Shown here one piece after another: positions 7,327-16,110 of a stretch of 34,579 bases of DNA (the first letter of the stretch is position 1; each line of letters opens with the position of its first letter). The position numbers and the translations under genes were made by a program. The stretch covers positions 1 to 34,579 of the forward strand of contig JBFOMC010000200.1 of assembly GCA_040830565.1 (NCBI GenBank), in the 5' to 3' direction. Below the pieces are notes generated by a model that did no database searches, was not told the origin of the DNA, and saw nothing but the letters and a program-made list of their open reading frames with translations. This DNA comes from JAFMPW01 sp040830565 (GTDB lineage: Bacteria; Bacteroidota; Bacteroidia; Flavobacteriales; Flavobacteriaceae).

Positions 7327-8835
7327 CTACTTCTCTAGTACTACATTGCTGTAGGCAGAGTTGATTATAATGGAGCTCTCGGCGTTACTATTCATGTGAT
7401 AACTCCTCTGAACGGTATTACTATGATTCCTGGTCTTATCCCAAACCAGGTAAGCCGGGCTGGTTACCTTAGAAGAAGTACCGTTAACATAGATGGTATA
7501 AGGGCTCGTGGGTAATTCAAAATTAAGCTCTCCGTGTTGCACTGAAATATCGAGGTCATCAAAGTTCTTAGCCACCCCATTTATCCTTAAAGCTCCGAGG
7601 TTATTTTTTATATAAGCACTTTTCAACAACCTTTCTATAGTCACATCCGAGGAGTTTGCACTTAATTTCAAGTATTTTACATCCTTAAGAGCTACATTAT
7701 CAGAGAAGTTGGTATTTAAACTCCCATTGTCCCAAGACTGTACACTAACAGGAGAATAAGAAGCAACAATTTTAGTTCTGTCTCCATCAATGGTGGTGGC
7801 ATGCAACCTTGCGTAAGACAAGGTTGCATTTATGTTAACTGTATTTTCTGCCAATTTCACTTCTCCATGGCGTACATTCATCTTCAACTTTGCAGATTTT
7901 GGCATTTTAATCTTTATGGTCTTTTTCACTTTGTATTTTTTGTTACTTCCGTGAGAAGATCCAAAGAAAATACTTGGACCACTATACAGGCTGTCCCTAT
8001 CTATGAAAAGCACTCGAGTAGAATCTGCTTCCTTCCTTTCCAGAACAATAGCTCTACTTCTTTCCTGAAGGGCCTTTATACGCTCCTTCTGAGCCTGTTG
8101 CCGTTCTCTTTGCCTTTCCTTTAGTTCATGCTGTCTGGCTTTCAATTCATCCTGTCGTTCTTTTAAACGTTCTTTTAAATCCGCCTCTCGCTCTTCGCGT
8201 CTTTCTTTCCAGGCCTCGGCCCGCTCCGCCATTCTTTCACTCCATTCTTCCATACGTCTTTTATAATCTTCATCAAAGTTTTCATCAAACTCCTTTTTCC
8301 ACTTCTTCATGTACTTCTCGCCATCCTTCTTATATTCTTTATAATCAAAATGATGGATGGTAAAGGGAGGCATCGGAGGCATCTCCATCATTTCCGGAAA
8401 ATCAGGAAGCTCTGGGATCTCCAGGTCAAGAAACAAAGGCTCCAATTCAGGAAATTCGGGAATTTCAATGACAAAATCATTTACAATAATATCCCCGAAA
8501 CTATCTCCAAAGAAGATAGAATTCTCTGCTTTTGTACTGATTTCTATCTGTTGACTATTTCCGATAATTTTAACGCCACCACTTCTAAAATAATCCTTTG
8601 CTTCCTCCTTTGTGGCACCCTCTAATTCTACTACGGCTTCAACAACCACTTCATTCTTATCCCAGGTTTCAAATTCAATATCGGCATGACTGGTATTAAT
8701 GTCAATCACGGCATTATCTCCTACTTTGAAAGATTCCTTGTAGGTCTTTGTTTCTTTCTGCCCAAAGGCCGATAAGGCCAGGAAGCAAATAACCAGGGTG
8801 CATCCTTTAGATGCTATTCTCTGTAACTTGTTCAT
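7327..8835 (-). CDS. DUF4097-like secreted protein with internal charged helix
   Basis: This 502-residue protein has an N-terminal signal peptide (1-25, ending AFGQ). Repetitive beta strands of DUF4097/putative-adhesin type lie at about 30-120 and 300-500, including HGEVKL, SYARLHA, NSSDVTIERL, LGALRING and HGELNFELP. Between them are a Pro/Glu/Phe-rich segment (124-158) and about 100 residues (164-265) of almost uninterrupted Lys/Arg/Glu/Gln sequence that would form a long single helix or coiled coil. It is the last gene of the ECF-sigma operon and overlaps the membrane-protein gene by 29 bases, implying translational coupling. Such proteins accompany envelope-stress sigma factors in Bacteroidota. 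No enzymatic function is evident, and the molecular role is unknown. Confidence 0.75.
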   Translation of the reverse strand: MNKLQRIASKGCTLVICFLALSAFGQKETKTYKESFKVGDNAVIDINTSHADIEFETWDKNEVVVEAVVELEGATKEEAKDYFRSGGVKIIGNSQQIEISTKAENSIFFGDSFGDIIVNDFVIEIPEFPELEPLFLDLEIPELPDFPEMMEMPPMPPFTIHHFDYKEYKKDGEKYMKKWKKEFDENFDEDYKRRMEEWSERMAERAEAWKERREEREADLKERLKERQDELKARQHELKERQRERQQAQKERIKALQERSRAIVLERKEADSTRVLFIDRDSLYSGPSIFFGSSHGSNKKYKVKKTIKIKMPKSAKLKMNVRHGEVKLAENTVNINATLSYARLHATTIDGDRTKIVASYSPVSVQSWDNGSLNTNFSDNVALKDVKYLKLSANSSDVTIERLLKSAYIKNNLGALRINGVAKNFDDLDISVQHGELNFELPTSPYTIYVNGTSSKVTSPAYLVWDKTRNHSNTVQRSYHMNSNAESSIIINSAYSNVVLEK

Positions 8836-9391
8836 TTCTTGATGATTTTAATTCATTTAATTTAGTTTTCAATTTCTGCAACAACTGCAACCTCAACTGC
8901 AAATTCTTGATCAGCGCGGTTATGGTCTGATCATTTGGTCCAATTTCATTTAACTCTATATTCAACTTTTTATATTCTTCGTTTAGTTCTTCAAGCCGCT
9001 CCATAAAATCGTCTACAAGAATCTTGTTATCCTGGGAAACTTCAAGTTGCGACAGTTCCAAATTGATATTAGCAACATAGTAGTTCTCTACCTTCTTCAA
9101 ATCCGGGGAGAGATCTCCTAAAGAAATACCCTTTTGCTCTTCAACCTGTGGATCCTTGGCAACAACTGTTGTTTTGATCTCGTCATTCTTTCCTATCTGT
9201 TGAAACGTAAAATAGCCAACGCTCAAGAGCACAAGGACAGTCGCGGCAATCTTTAAAAAGATAAATTTTGAATTGCGCTTTTCTGGAAAAGACTCTTTTA
9301 ACAAGGCTTCAAACCGCTCTTCATGCCCCTCCTTAAGAGTGAACTTTTTTTCTCGCTCTCTCTTCAATAAATCTCTAAGATCCCGTCCCAT
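8807..9391 (-). CDS. Single-pass membrane protein, probable anti-sigma factor
   Basis: This 194-residue protein has a highly charged cytoplasmic N-terminus (1-42), one hydrophobic transmembrane segment (about 43-65) and an extracytoplasmic C-terminus. The C-terminus contains a predicted coiled coil (about 120-190; LEELNEEYKKLNIELNE and LQLRLQLLQKLKTKLNEL). There is no zinc-binding HxxxCxxC motif, so it is not a ZAS-type anti-sigma factor. The gene overlaps the sigma gene by 17 bases and the downstream secreted-protein gene by 29 bases. An anti-sigma role is inferred from this arrangement and topology, not from a recognised domain. Confidence 0.7.
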   Translation of the reverse strand: MGRDLRDLLKREREKKFTLKEGHEERFEALLKESFPEKRNSKFIFLKIAATVLVLLSVGYFTFQQIGKNDEIKTTVVAKDPQVEEQKGISLGDLSPDLKKVENYYVANINLELSQLEVSQDNKILVDDFMERLEELNEEYKKLNIELNEIGPNDQTITALIKNLQLRLQLLQKLKTKLNELKSSRNEQVTENSI

Positions 9392-9917
9392 AATTTTTGT
9401 TTTTTAATAATTCTTTTAGCTGCGCCTTCCCCCTTAGAAGTCTGGTTCTGCAAGTGGTTTGTTCTATTTTTAATATCTCTGATATCTCACTGTGATCATA
9501 GCCTTCAACCAGAAATAGCTGCACCACAAACCTGTATTTATCTGATAGTTTTTCAATGGCCGATTTAACCTCAGATACCGAGATATTATCCGCAACGGTC
9601 CAATCATCGTCTTCCACCACATGAAGGGTATTTTCATGAAGAGCGACATATTGTTCTTTTTTAGATTTGATAAAATCCAAACTCTTATTCACAACTATCT
9701 TCTTTAACCAGGCCCCAAAAGTGACCTCTCCTCTGAATTGATGAATTTTTTGAAAGGCCTTAATAAAGGATTCCTGCAGAACGTCTTCTGCGTCATCCTC
9801 ATTCTTCAAAAACCGCATAGCCACGCAGAACATACCGTCACAATACTGCTTATAAAGCTGTAATTGTGCTTTGCGATCATTCGCCTTGCAGCGTTCTACG
9901 AGATCAATTTGAAACAT
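9375..9917 (-). CDS. ECF RNA polymerase sigma factor (sigma-70 family)
   Basis: The protein has a region 2 with the -10 recognition helix DDAEDVLQESFIKAFQKI, and a region 4 whose helix-turn-helix spans the HSEISEILKIEQTTCRTRL stretch near the C-terminus. It lacks regions 1 and 3, as ECF factors do. I chose the ATG at 9917, which puts LVERCKANDRKAQ at the normal family distance; an in-frame TTG five codons upstream (9932) is the alternative. It heads a three-gene overlapping operon with a membrane protein and a DUF4097-like secreted protein, so it likely responds to an envelope signal. Only about 49 bases separate it from the divergent galM start. Confidence 0.92.
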   Translation of the reverse strand: MFQIDLVERCKANDRKAQLQLYKQYCDGMFCVAMRFLKNEDDAEDVLQESFIKAFQKIHQFRGEVTFGAWLKKIVVNKSLDFIKSKKEQYVALHENTLHVVEDDDWTVADNISVSEVKSAIEKLSDKYRFVVQLFLVEGYDHSEISEILKIEQTTCRTRLLRGKAQLKELLKNKNYGTGS

Positions 9918-9966
9918 TTGACCAGTTTCCAAGTTGGGTTTTAGTTGTTGTTATCTATAAGGACGA

Positions 9967-10935
9967 TTGAAGAATTGGCATGTTGCAAAAAAGCTTAATT
10001 TTAAGAAAACTTTAAAATCCAACCGCTTGAATCAAGTTACAATTAAAAACGATTGTATCTCTATAACCGTCCTGGATTACGGGGCAATTATTCAGAAAAT
10101 TGAACTTCGAGATAAACATAGCGAACTTGTAAATATTGCTGTGGGTTTTGAAAATCCAAAAGATTATCTCCAGGACACTATTTTTCTCGGGGCCTGCGTG
10201 GGACGTTATGCCGGACGCATCTCTAAGGGTGGCTTTAAGCTAAATGGTACGCATTATCCCATTCATCATATCAATGGGGTGCACCTCCATGGAGGAGTAA
10301 AAGGGTTTGGAAAACGGTATTGGACCATAGATAGCGTCTCTCAAGGTTCCGAACCTTCTGTATCCTTGTCCTATACTAGTGCTTCGATGGAAGAAGGATA
10401 TCCTGGTGAATTAAAAGTAAAAGTGATTTATAAGCTTGTTGGAAACAGCCTGCATATTATTCACCGCGCTACCACCACAGAAACAACAGTCATCAATCTT
10501 ACCAACCATTCCTATTTTCATCTAGATGGGGAGGGAACTATTGATCATTACCATTTACAATTAAACAGTGATGCCATGGTTGAAACCCATGAGAATTTAC
10601 TTCCGACCGGAAACATCATACCAATTCATGAACTGCCCTATGACTTTAGGTCGATCAAAGAAATTGGAGGTATTTCTCTAGATACACCCTACGTTCTAAA
10701 GTCGAACACCGAAATAGCTGCCAGCATTTATTCTCCTATATCCGGCATTTCCATGAAAGTAAGTACTAATCAACCGGCATTGGTTGTCTACAGGCCGCCA
10801 ACATTTCCCGCTATTTGCTTTGAAACCCAAAATTATCCGGATGCGCCTAACTATCCTCATTTTCCCTCGGCCGTTCTACATCCGGGAGAAACCTATGACA
10901 ACAGCTCAGTTTTTGAATTTGATTTAGTAAATTAG
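9967..10935 (+). CDS. galM: Aldose 1-epimerase (mutarotase)
   Basis: GalM interconverts alpha and beta anomers of aldoses such as galactose and glucose. Family motifs are present in order: LDYGAIIQKI near the N-terminus, GRYAGRISKGGF with the substrate Arg, HLHGG, the catalytic-His block NLTNHSYFHL, and the C-terminal FETQNYPDAPNYP with the catalytic Glu. No ATG is available at the 5' end. TTG at 9967 keeps the N-terminal block that GalM proteins usually have before VTIKND; TTG at 10027 would be a shorter alternative and has a TAATTTTA box at 9996-10003 upstream. No signal peptide, so cytosolic. It is followed 23 bases on by a DUF2911 gene and probably heads a short operon. Confidence 0.9.
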   Translation: MKNWHVAKKLNFKKTLKSNRLNQVTIKNDCISITVLDYGAIIQKIELRDKHSELVNIAVGFENPKDYLQDTIFLGACVGRYAGRISKGGFKLNGTHYPIHHINGVHLHGGVKGFGKRYWTIDSVSQGSEPSVSLSYTSASMEEGYPGELKVKVIYKLVGNSLHIIHRATTTETTVINLTNHSYFHLDGEGTIDHYHLQLNSDAMVETHENLLPTGNIIPIHELPYDFRSIKEIGGISLDTPYVLKSNTEIAASIYSPISGISMKVSTNQPALVVYRPPTFPAICFETQNYPDAPNYPHFPSAVLHPGETYDNSSVFEFDLVN

Positions 10936-10958
10936 GCTAACCTTTAAACGTTTTTGAA

Positions 10959-11519
10959 ATGAAAAAATGGAAGTGGATCTTAGCCATACTAGCTGTAATA
11001 GTACTACTGATTGCATTCGTAGGAATGCCCTATATGAGGGAGCAAACAAAAAAGCACAGTCCGCAAAAGACCTCTACCTTTAAGGAAATGGGGATGGATC
11101 TTTCGGTCTCCTACAGCAGTCCTTTTAAGAAAGGGAGGGTTATTTTTGGAGAACTGGTACCCTATGATATAGTATGGAGAACCGGGGCTAATGAACCCAC
11201 CACCTTCAGCAGTGCAACAGATATAAAGGTCAAAGGCCAAGAGCTCGCAGCTGGCACCTATTCCCTTTGGACCAAACCCAATAAAACTTCCTGGACAGTG
11301 ATCTTTAACAACGAAGTGCCGGATTGGGGTGTAACCATCACAAGCGGGGGAAGAGAAACTACAAGAGACCCAGATACCGATGCCCTTAAGATAGAGGTTC
11401 CGGTAAGCAGCTTGTCCCAGCCCGAAGAAAGTTTTACTATCGATTTTGAAAAGTCTGATAAAGCCTACATGGTCCTCTTTTGGGATACCACCAAAATTTC
11501 GGTCCCTATTAGCAAATAA
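10959..11519 (+). CDS. DUF2911 domain protein, membrane-anchored or secreted
   Basis: This 186-residue protein has a hydrophobic N-terminal segment (about 4-26), which is a signal anchor or uncleaved signal peptide. A DUF2911 domain follows (about 40-184), with the characteristic DLSVSYSSPFKKGR opening, the GELVPYDIVWRTGANEPT motif and the TYSLWTKPNKTSWTVIFN strand. DUF2911 has no established biochemical function; it is common in Bacteroidota and usually exported. The gene sits between galM (23 bases) and meaB (2 bases), which suggests co-transcription but does not reveal a role. Confidence 0.85.
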   Translation: MKKWKWILAILAVIVLLIAFVGMPYMREQTKKHSPQKTSTFKEMGMDLSVSYSSPFKKGRVIFGELVPYDIVWRTGANEPTTFSSATDIKVKGQELAAGTYSLWTKPNKTSWTVIFNNEVPDWGVTITSGGRETTRDPDTDALKIEVPVSSLSQPEESFTIDFEKSDKAYMVLFWDTTKISVPISK

Positions 11520-11521
11520 GT

Positions 11522-12565
11522 TTGAGCCATTCTAAGAATATAGGTCGTGACAGTGCTTCCAGGTTAAAAAGCCAAAGGAAAAATACACCCCCAATAACCG
11601 ATTTGATCTCTGGAGTGTTAAAAGGCGATAAAACAGCCCTTGCCAGAGGTTTAACGCTTATTGAGAGTAATAAAAAAGAGGATCGTACCAATGCAAATAT
11701 GCTCATTGAGCAATGCTTGGCCAAAAGAACCCAAAGCAAGCGTATTGGGATTACAGGAGTACCCGGAGTAGGAAAAAGTACCTTTATAGAAGCCCTGGGG
11801 ACCTTACTGACCTCTAAAGGAATTAAACTTGCCGTATTGGCTGTAGACCCCAGTAGCACTGTGAGTAAGGGAAGTATTCTCGGAGACAAAACGCGTATGG
11901 GGAAATTAGCCCAGGATGAGAATGCCTTTATAAGGCCCTCTCCTTCCGGTGCTTCACTCGGGGGTGTTGCTCAAAGGACCCGGGAGGGAATCATTTTGTG
12001 CGAAGCAGCCGGATATGAGGTTATCTTAATTGAGACCGTAGGAGTGGGCCAAAGTGAGATTGCGGTCCATAGTATGGTAGATTTCTTTCTACTACTAAAA
12101 CTCGCTGGGGCTGGAGACGAACTTCAAGGAATAAAAAGAGGTATTATGGAAATGGCCGATGCCATAGTGATCAATAAGGCCGATGGAGACAATAAAAAAC
12201 AAGCGGCCATAGCCCGGTCAGAATTTGAACGTGCTCTACATCTTTATCCTCCTAAAGACAATGGATGGATACCCAAAGTGCTTAGTTGTTCCGCATTGCA
12301 AAATGAGGGAATTGCCGAAATTTGGGAAATGATTACGGCCTATTTTGAGCTCGGATGGCAGAAAGGCTTCATAGAAAAAAGAAGGCAGGAGCAAAATAAG
12401 AACTGGTTTTTACAAACAGTTGAGGGCCTCCTTTACACCCAGTTTTACCAGGATCCCAAGTTCCAGGACCAACTGAAAAATCTTTTACAAAGAGTAGATG
12501 AGAGAAGCATTTCACCATTTAAGGCTGCAGAGGAATTGCTCAAGTATCATCTTGACCCATCTTAA
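11522..12565 (+). CDS. meaB: Methylmalonyl-CoA mutase-associated GTPase MeaB (ArgK family)
   Basis: MeaB is a G-protein chaperone that protects and reloads adenosylcobalamin-dependent methylmalonyl-CoA mutase. The P-loop GVPGVGKS is at residues 79-86. The LAVDPSSTVSKGSILGDKTRM block, the ETVGVGQSE switch region and the INKADGDN guanine-specificity motif follow. The length (347 residues) is close to the family's usual 310-350. The start is a TTG just 2 bases after the DUF2911 stop, and no ATG occurs before the conserved domain, so TTG is the likeliest. No mutase gene is in the window, so its partner must be elsewhere in the genome. Confidence 0.93.
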   Translation: MSHSKNIGRDSASRLKSQRKNTPPITDLISGVLKGDKTALARGLTLIESNKKEDRTNANMLIEQCLAKRTQSKRIGITGVPGVGKSTFIEALGTLLTSKGIKLAVLAVDPSSTVSKGSILGDKTRMGKLAQDENAFIRPSPSGASLGGVAQRTREGIILCEAAGYEVILIETVGVGQSEIAVHSMVDFFLLLKLAGAGDELQGIKRGIMEMADAIVINKADGDNKKQAAIARSEFERALHLYPPKDNGWIPKVLSCSALQNEGIAEIWEMITAYFELGWQKGFIEKRRQEQNKNWFLQTVEGLLYTQFYQDPKFQDQLKNLLQRVDERSISPFKAAEELLKYHLDPS

Positions 12566-12616
12566 CTCCCCCTATCAAAGTACCAAGGACATTTCCTCAT
12601 TTTAAATTATAAAACC

Positions 12617-12624
12617 TAAATTTG
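12617..12624 (+). promoter_or_regulatory. Candidate -7 box for GT2 gene
   Basis: TAAATTTG matches the Bacteroidota -7 consensus TAnnTTTG at every defined position. It lies 18 bases before the GT2 start codon, giving a very short leader. No good -33 TTG is seen. This is the only strong promoter-like signal in the 77-base gap after meaB. Confidence 0.5.
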
Positions 12625-12642
12625 CCTTAACAAAAGCACAGA

Positions 12643-13599
12643 ATGACTCCCATTACCAATGCTCTTCTTTCTATTGTTGTGCCACTATACAACGAGGAAG
12701 AAAACGTAACGCTGCTTACGCAGAAAATTCATGAAAGCCTTGTTGGATATCATTATCAGATCATCTATGTAGATGATTTCTCGACAGATAGCACCAGAAC
12801 AGTAATCAAGAGCTTAGACGACGATAAGGTGCATTTGCTTGAACTCAAAAAGAATTACGGTCAAAGTCTTGCACTCGCTGCCGGAATTGATTACGCCAAG
12901 GGAGCATTTATCATCACCATGGATGGCGATTTACAAAACGATCCGGCAGACATTCCTAAAATGTTGGCATTTGCAGTTAATGACGAATACGATGTGGTAA
13001 CGGGAATACGACAAAAAAGAAAAGACTCCCTGGTTAAGAAGATCCCCTCTAAAATTGCTAATTTTCTGGTGAGGCGAGTCACTAAGCTAGACATCAAGGA
13101 TAACGGTTGCGCTCTAAAAGTATTCACAAAAGATATTGCCAAAGAGCTCAACCTCTATGGCGAAATGCACCGCTTTATTACCCTGCTGGCACATCTGGAA
13201 GGCGCGCAAATAAAACAGGTACCGGTACAACATCACGCCAGGCATGCAGGCGTTTCAAAATACGGATTGGAACGGGTGTTTAAAGTGGTCGCAGACATGA
13301 TGTTGCTTTTATTTATTCGCAAGTATTTTCAGAGACCCCTACACCTTTTTGGAATTTTTGGTGTTTTGTTAATCATTCTCGGGGTTTTTATTAATATCTA
13401 CCTTCTTATAGTAAAACTAGGCTTTGGAGAAGACATAGGAACTCGGCCCCTACTTATGTTTGGTATGATGTTTATTTTGGCTGGTATTCAATTGTTTACT
13501 ATAGGTATAGTAATGGAGCTTCTTATCCGTACCTACTACGAATCCCAGAAAAAAAGACCCTATCGCATAAAAAAGATCTCTATTGGCAAATCTGCGTAA
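12643..13599 (+). CDS. GT2 glycosyltransferase, polyprenyl-phosphate sugar synthase type
   Basis: This 318-residue GT-A enzyme opens with the SIVVPLYNEEENV motif. Nucleotide/metal-site acidic residues are Asp44-Asp45 and the DGD of MDGDLQND (94-96). Two C-terminal transmembrane segments (about 235-260 and 275-297) anchor it. The layout matches the DPM1/ArnC/GtrB group that moves a sugar from a nucleotide onto undecaprenyl phosphate on the cytoplasmic membrane face. It overlaps the UPF0104 gene by 17 bases, so both are translated together. The sugar is unknown; the neighbouring GT39 enzyme is a plausible user of the product on the periplasmic side. Confidence 0.88.
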   Translation: MTPITNALLSIVVPLYNEEENVTLLTQKIHESLVGYHYQIIYVDDFSTDSTRTVIKSLDDDKVHLLELKKNYGQSLALAAGIDYAKGAFIITMDGDLQNDPADIPKMLAFAVNDEYDVVTGIRQKRKDSLVKKIPSKIANFLVRRVTKLDIKDNGCALKVFTKDIAKELNLYGEMHRFITLLAHLEGAQIKQVPVQHHARHAGVSKYGLERVFKVVADMMLLLFIRKYFQRPLHLFGIFGVLLIILGVFINIYLLIVKLGFGEDIGTRPLLMFGMMFILAGIQLFTIGIVMELLIRTYYESQKKRPYRIKKISIGKSA

Positions 13600-14455
13600 A
13601 AAAGGTATCACTTTCCTTAATATCGTTTTTAGCGCGGTTTTACTTTATTTTATCTTTACCAAAATTGAATTACAGGATGTCGCACAAATCTTAAAACAGA
13701 CCCATCCTTTTTATGCTATTGTAGCACTCCTGTTTTTTGTTAGCTCCAAGGTTATAGCGGCCTTCCGACTCAACCTGTATTTTCACCAACTCAAGGTATT
13801 CTTAAGCCAAATAAGCAACTTAAAACTCTATTTACTGGGAATGTTTTACAATCTATTCCTCCCTGGAGGGATAGGTGGAGATGCCTATAAAGGCTATGTG
13901 ATAAAAAAGAAATACGAAGTTGCCACCAAGAAGGTCGTTGCGGTGCTGTTGTTAGATCGTCTAAGCGGACTGCTGCTCCTTTTCATCTACGCCTGCTTGT
14001 TGGCCTTAGTACTGTCTTCCACTGCTCTTGCTCCTTATAAATATTTTTTTGTGATTGGTGCAGTTTTGAGCGTGCTAGTGTTCTGGATGTTAAATAAGAA
14101 GTTTTTTTCAGAAGTTCTGGCGGTTTTTTGGAAGTCTTTCGTCTATTCTTCTTTAGTGCAGGCTGCACAACTCGCCTGCGTATTTTTTATTCTAAAGTCG
14201 TTAAATATAGAAGCGAATACCGCGGCCTATCTGTTTATCTTCCTTGTATCTTCTATTGTGGCTGTACTGCCTTTGACTATTGGGGGAATTGGGAGCAGAG
14301 AACTTGTCTTTTTTTACGGTGCCTTGTGGTTCGGTCTAGATCAAAACAGCTCTGTAAGCATTAGCATGTTATTTTTCTTAATTACCGCCTTTGTCTCCCT
14401 TTTCGGCCTAATATACCACTTTAAAAAGCCCAAATTAACCCTTAGGAAAACCTAG
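13583..14455 (+). CDS. UPF0104 / lysylphosphatidylglycerol synthase-type membrane protein (putative flippase)
   Basis: This 290-residue protein is almost entirely hydrophobic, with about seven to eight membrane segments. It carries the family signatures NLFLPGGIGGDAYKGY and LLLDRLSGLLLL, and the late LPLTIGGIGSRELVFFYG motif. The family includes the flippase-like half of MprF and the archaeal AglD C-terminal region. Many members neighbour polyprenyl-phosphate glycosyltransferases, and a lipid translocation role is suspected but not established for this branch. The TTG start lies inside the GT2 coding region. The stop codon overlaps that of the convergent GT39 gene. Confidence 0.82.
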   Translation: MANLRKKGITFLNIVFSAVLLYFIFTKIELQDVAQILKQTHPFYAIVALLFFVSSKVIAAFRLNLYFHQLKVFLSQISNLKLYLLGMFYNLFLPGGIGGDAYKGYVIKKKYEVATKKVVAVLLLDRLSGLLLLFIYACLLALVLSSTALAPYKYFFVIGAVLSVLVFWMLNKKFFSEVLAVFWKSFVYSSLVQAAQLACVFFILKSLNIEANTAAYLFIFLVSSIVAVLPLTIGGIGSRELVFFYGALWFGLDQNSSVSISMLFFLITAFVSLFGLIYHFKKPKLTLRKT

Positions 14456-16110
14456 TAAATATGCACCAAATGCATTTGATTCAACACCTTTTTTCGGCTG
14501 GTAGGATCTAGGAATCTAGCTTGTAGTCTTGTAATACGGAACTGATCTACACTGTGTTGTCTATCCCAATCGATACCGGAATTTCTTAACTCTCTGAGTT
14601 CTGCATCCGTTGCATAAAGCCATATATCATGATGATCTTTAAGCTCATCAACACCAATGATGCTAACCGGTTTTTGGTTATAGAAGTCAAGGGCCCAGGT
14701 ATGCCTAGTTGAGATCTTATAGACCTTATTGACGTCAATATCCTGTTCGGATATTAGCTCTGCCATTGCCGAGCCACCCTGATACTTAAGCAACGAAGGG
14801 TAAAAATGTGTGTTAAGCACGGCATTTAGCAATACGGCGCAAAGCACAGAAATGGTAATAATACGAGGAAAATAACTTTCCTGTTTTAGGCTGAAATACA
14901 CTATCAATGCGGACAGCAAGATCTTCCATACATAATTGAAAAGACTGTCACCTTTAAAAACGAAAAAACAAATCAGTAGAGCTGCTATGAACACCAAACT
15001 AAGAATGAAGTATTGCAATCCCAGTAGAATTTTCAGGATCTGCTCTTTTTTGAATCGCTTTAGGCTATATAAATATGAAGCCGTTAAAACAGCAAACAAC
15101 GGTATGGTAATATTGAGGTAGTGAGGTAGCTTAAATTGTGCAAAACTAATTATCAGGAATATAAGACTGATTCCGCCAAGGCTTAGAAATTCCATTGAGG
15201 CTTTGGGAGTCAAACCAAATTTGACAAACCATTTAGCCCTGCTCCAATAGGCCATTAAGCCTGCAATGGTCCACGGGAGAAAGACCCATAAAAAGGTATG
15301 AAAAAAGAAGAAATAATCGCTGCTGTTTTTACCCACACCCTGACCGCTAAGACGTTCAAAACTCTGATCCCAGAAAATAAAACGCAGACCGCTCCTATTC
15401 CCCTTTCCTCTAATGACCAACTCCGGATGGAGATCAAATTGAATATAGTAGGCATAAAGCATTGGTGAAATGGTCAAGCCAAATGCCAAAAGTCCGATAA
15501 TCACCTTCCAATGTATCAAAGCCTTCCATTTTCGAGAATATATCAGATGACAGATCAAAGGCAATCCGATAACCAATAAGGCTATCTGTCCTTTGGTTGA
15601 AAAGGCAATCCCTGCTCCAAATGCCCCCAGTATTATACTTTTTATCGTTCGTCTTTCTATGAAGCTGGCAAGTTGCCAAATGGCTAATACAGTAAAACCG
15701 GTAAGTACGGCATCGGTTCTAACATCTATCACAGACAAAACGATGGTTTGGGCGGTCATAAAAATTAGGGCAGCAACCTTACCCACATTTTCATTATACA
15801 AAAGCCTTCCCAGTCCAAAACAGCTATAGGCCCCTAAAAAAATAGCCAGGATGCCAGGAATGCGATACGCCCAGTCGTGCAACCCAAATATTTTAAAGGA
15901 AATAGCTGCCAGCCAATAGTGCATATGGGGTTTATCCAGGTAAGGTTCCGGCCCCTTAAAAAGGTGAAGAAAATCGTTCTCTTGTACCATTCTCATTGCC
16001 ATCACCGCAAACTGGGCAGAATCGTTCTCGAAAAGGGTTACGAACATGCCGGCAAAGTACACTAGGGATATGAGAAGGATTAAAAACCAATATCGAGTAT
16101 TAGAAATCAT
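14452..16110 (-). CDS. GT39-type membrane glycosyltransferase (ArnT/PMT-like)
   Basis: This 552-residue protein has about eleven membrane segments and a C-terminal soluble domain (about 430-552). The first extracytoplasmic loop contains the FEND acidic site (27-30) and the LDKPHMHYW motif (58-66) typical of ArnT/PMT-like GT-C enzymes, which transfer sugars from polyprenyl phosphate to lipid, protein or glycan in the periplasm. The canonical Asp-Glu pair of the first loop reads Asn-Asp here. It overlaps the PAP2 phosphatase gene by 4 bases, forming an operon. The GT2 enzyme convergent with it may make its donor. The acceptor is unknown. Confidence 0.85.
   Translation of the reverse strand: MISNTRYWFLILLISLVYFAGMFVTLFENDSAQFAVMAMRMVQENDFLHLFKGPEPYLDKPHMHYWLAAISFKIFGLHDWAYRIPGILAIFLGAYSCFGLGRLLYNENVGKVAALIFMTAQTIVLSVIDVRTDAVLTGFTVLAIWQLASFIERRTIKSIILGAFGAGIAFSTKGQIALLVIGLPLICHLIYSRKWKALIHWKVIIGLLAFGLTISPMLYAYYIQFDLHPELVIRGKGNRSGLRFIFWDQSFERLSGQGVGKNSSDYFFFFHTFLWVFLPWTIAGLMAYWSRAKWFVKFGLTPKASMEFLSLGGISLIFLIISFAQFKLPHYLNITIPLFAVLTASYLYSLKRFKKEQILKILLGLQYFILSLVFIAALLICFFVFKGDSLFNYVWKILLSALIVYFSLKQESYFPRIITISVLCAVLLNAVLNTHFYPSLLKYQGGSAMAELISEQDIDVNKVYKISTRHTWALDFYNQKPVSIIGVDELKDHHDIWLYATDAELRELRNSGIDWDRQHSVDQFRITRLQARFLDPTSRKKVLNQMHLVHIY

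Noticed and set aside
7327..8835. Charged helix seen as a frameshift artefact
   Set aside because: The frame is open on both sides, DUF4097-like strands continue after it, and the codon pattern is consistent, so it is a true insertion.
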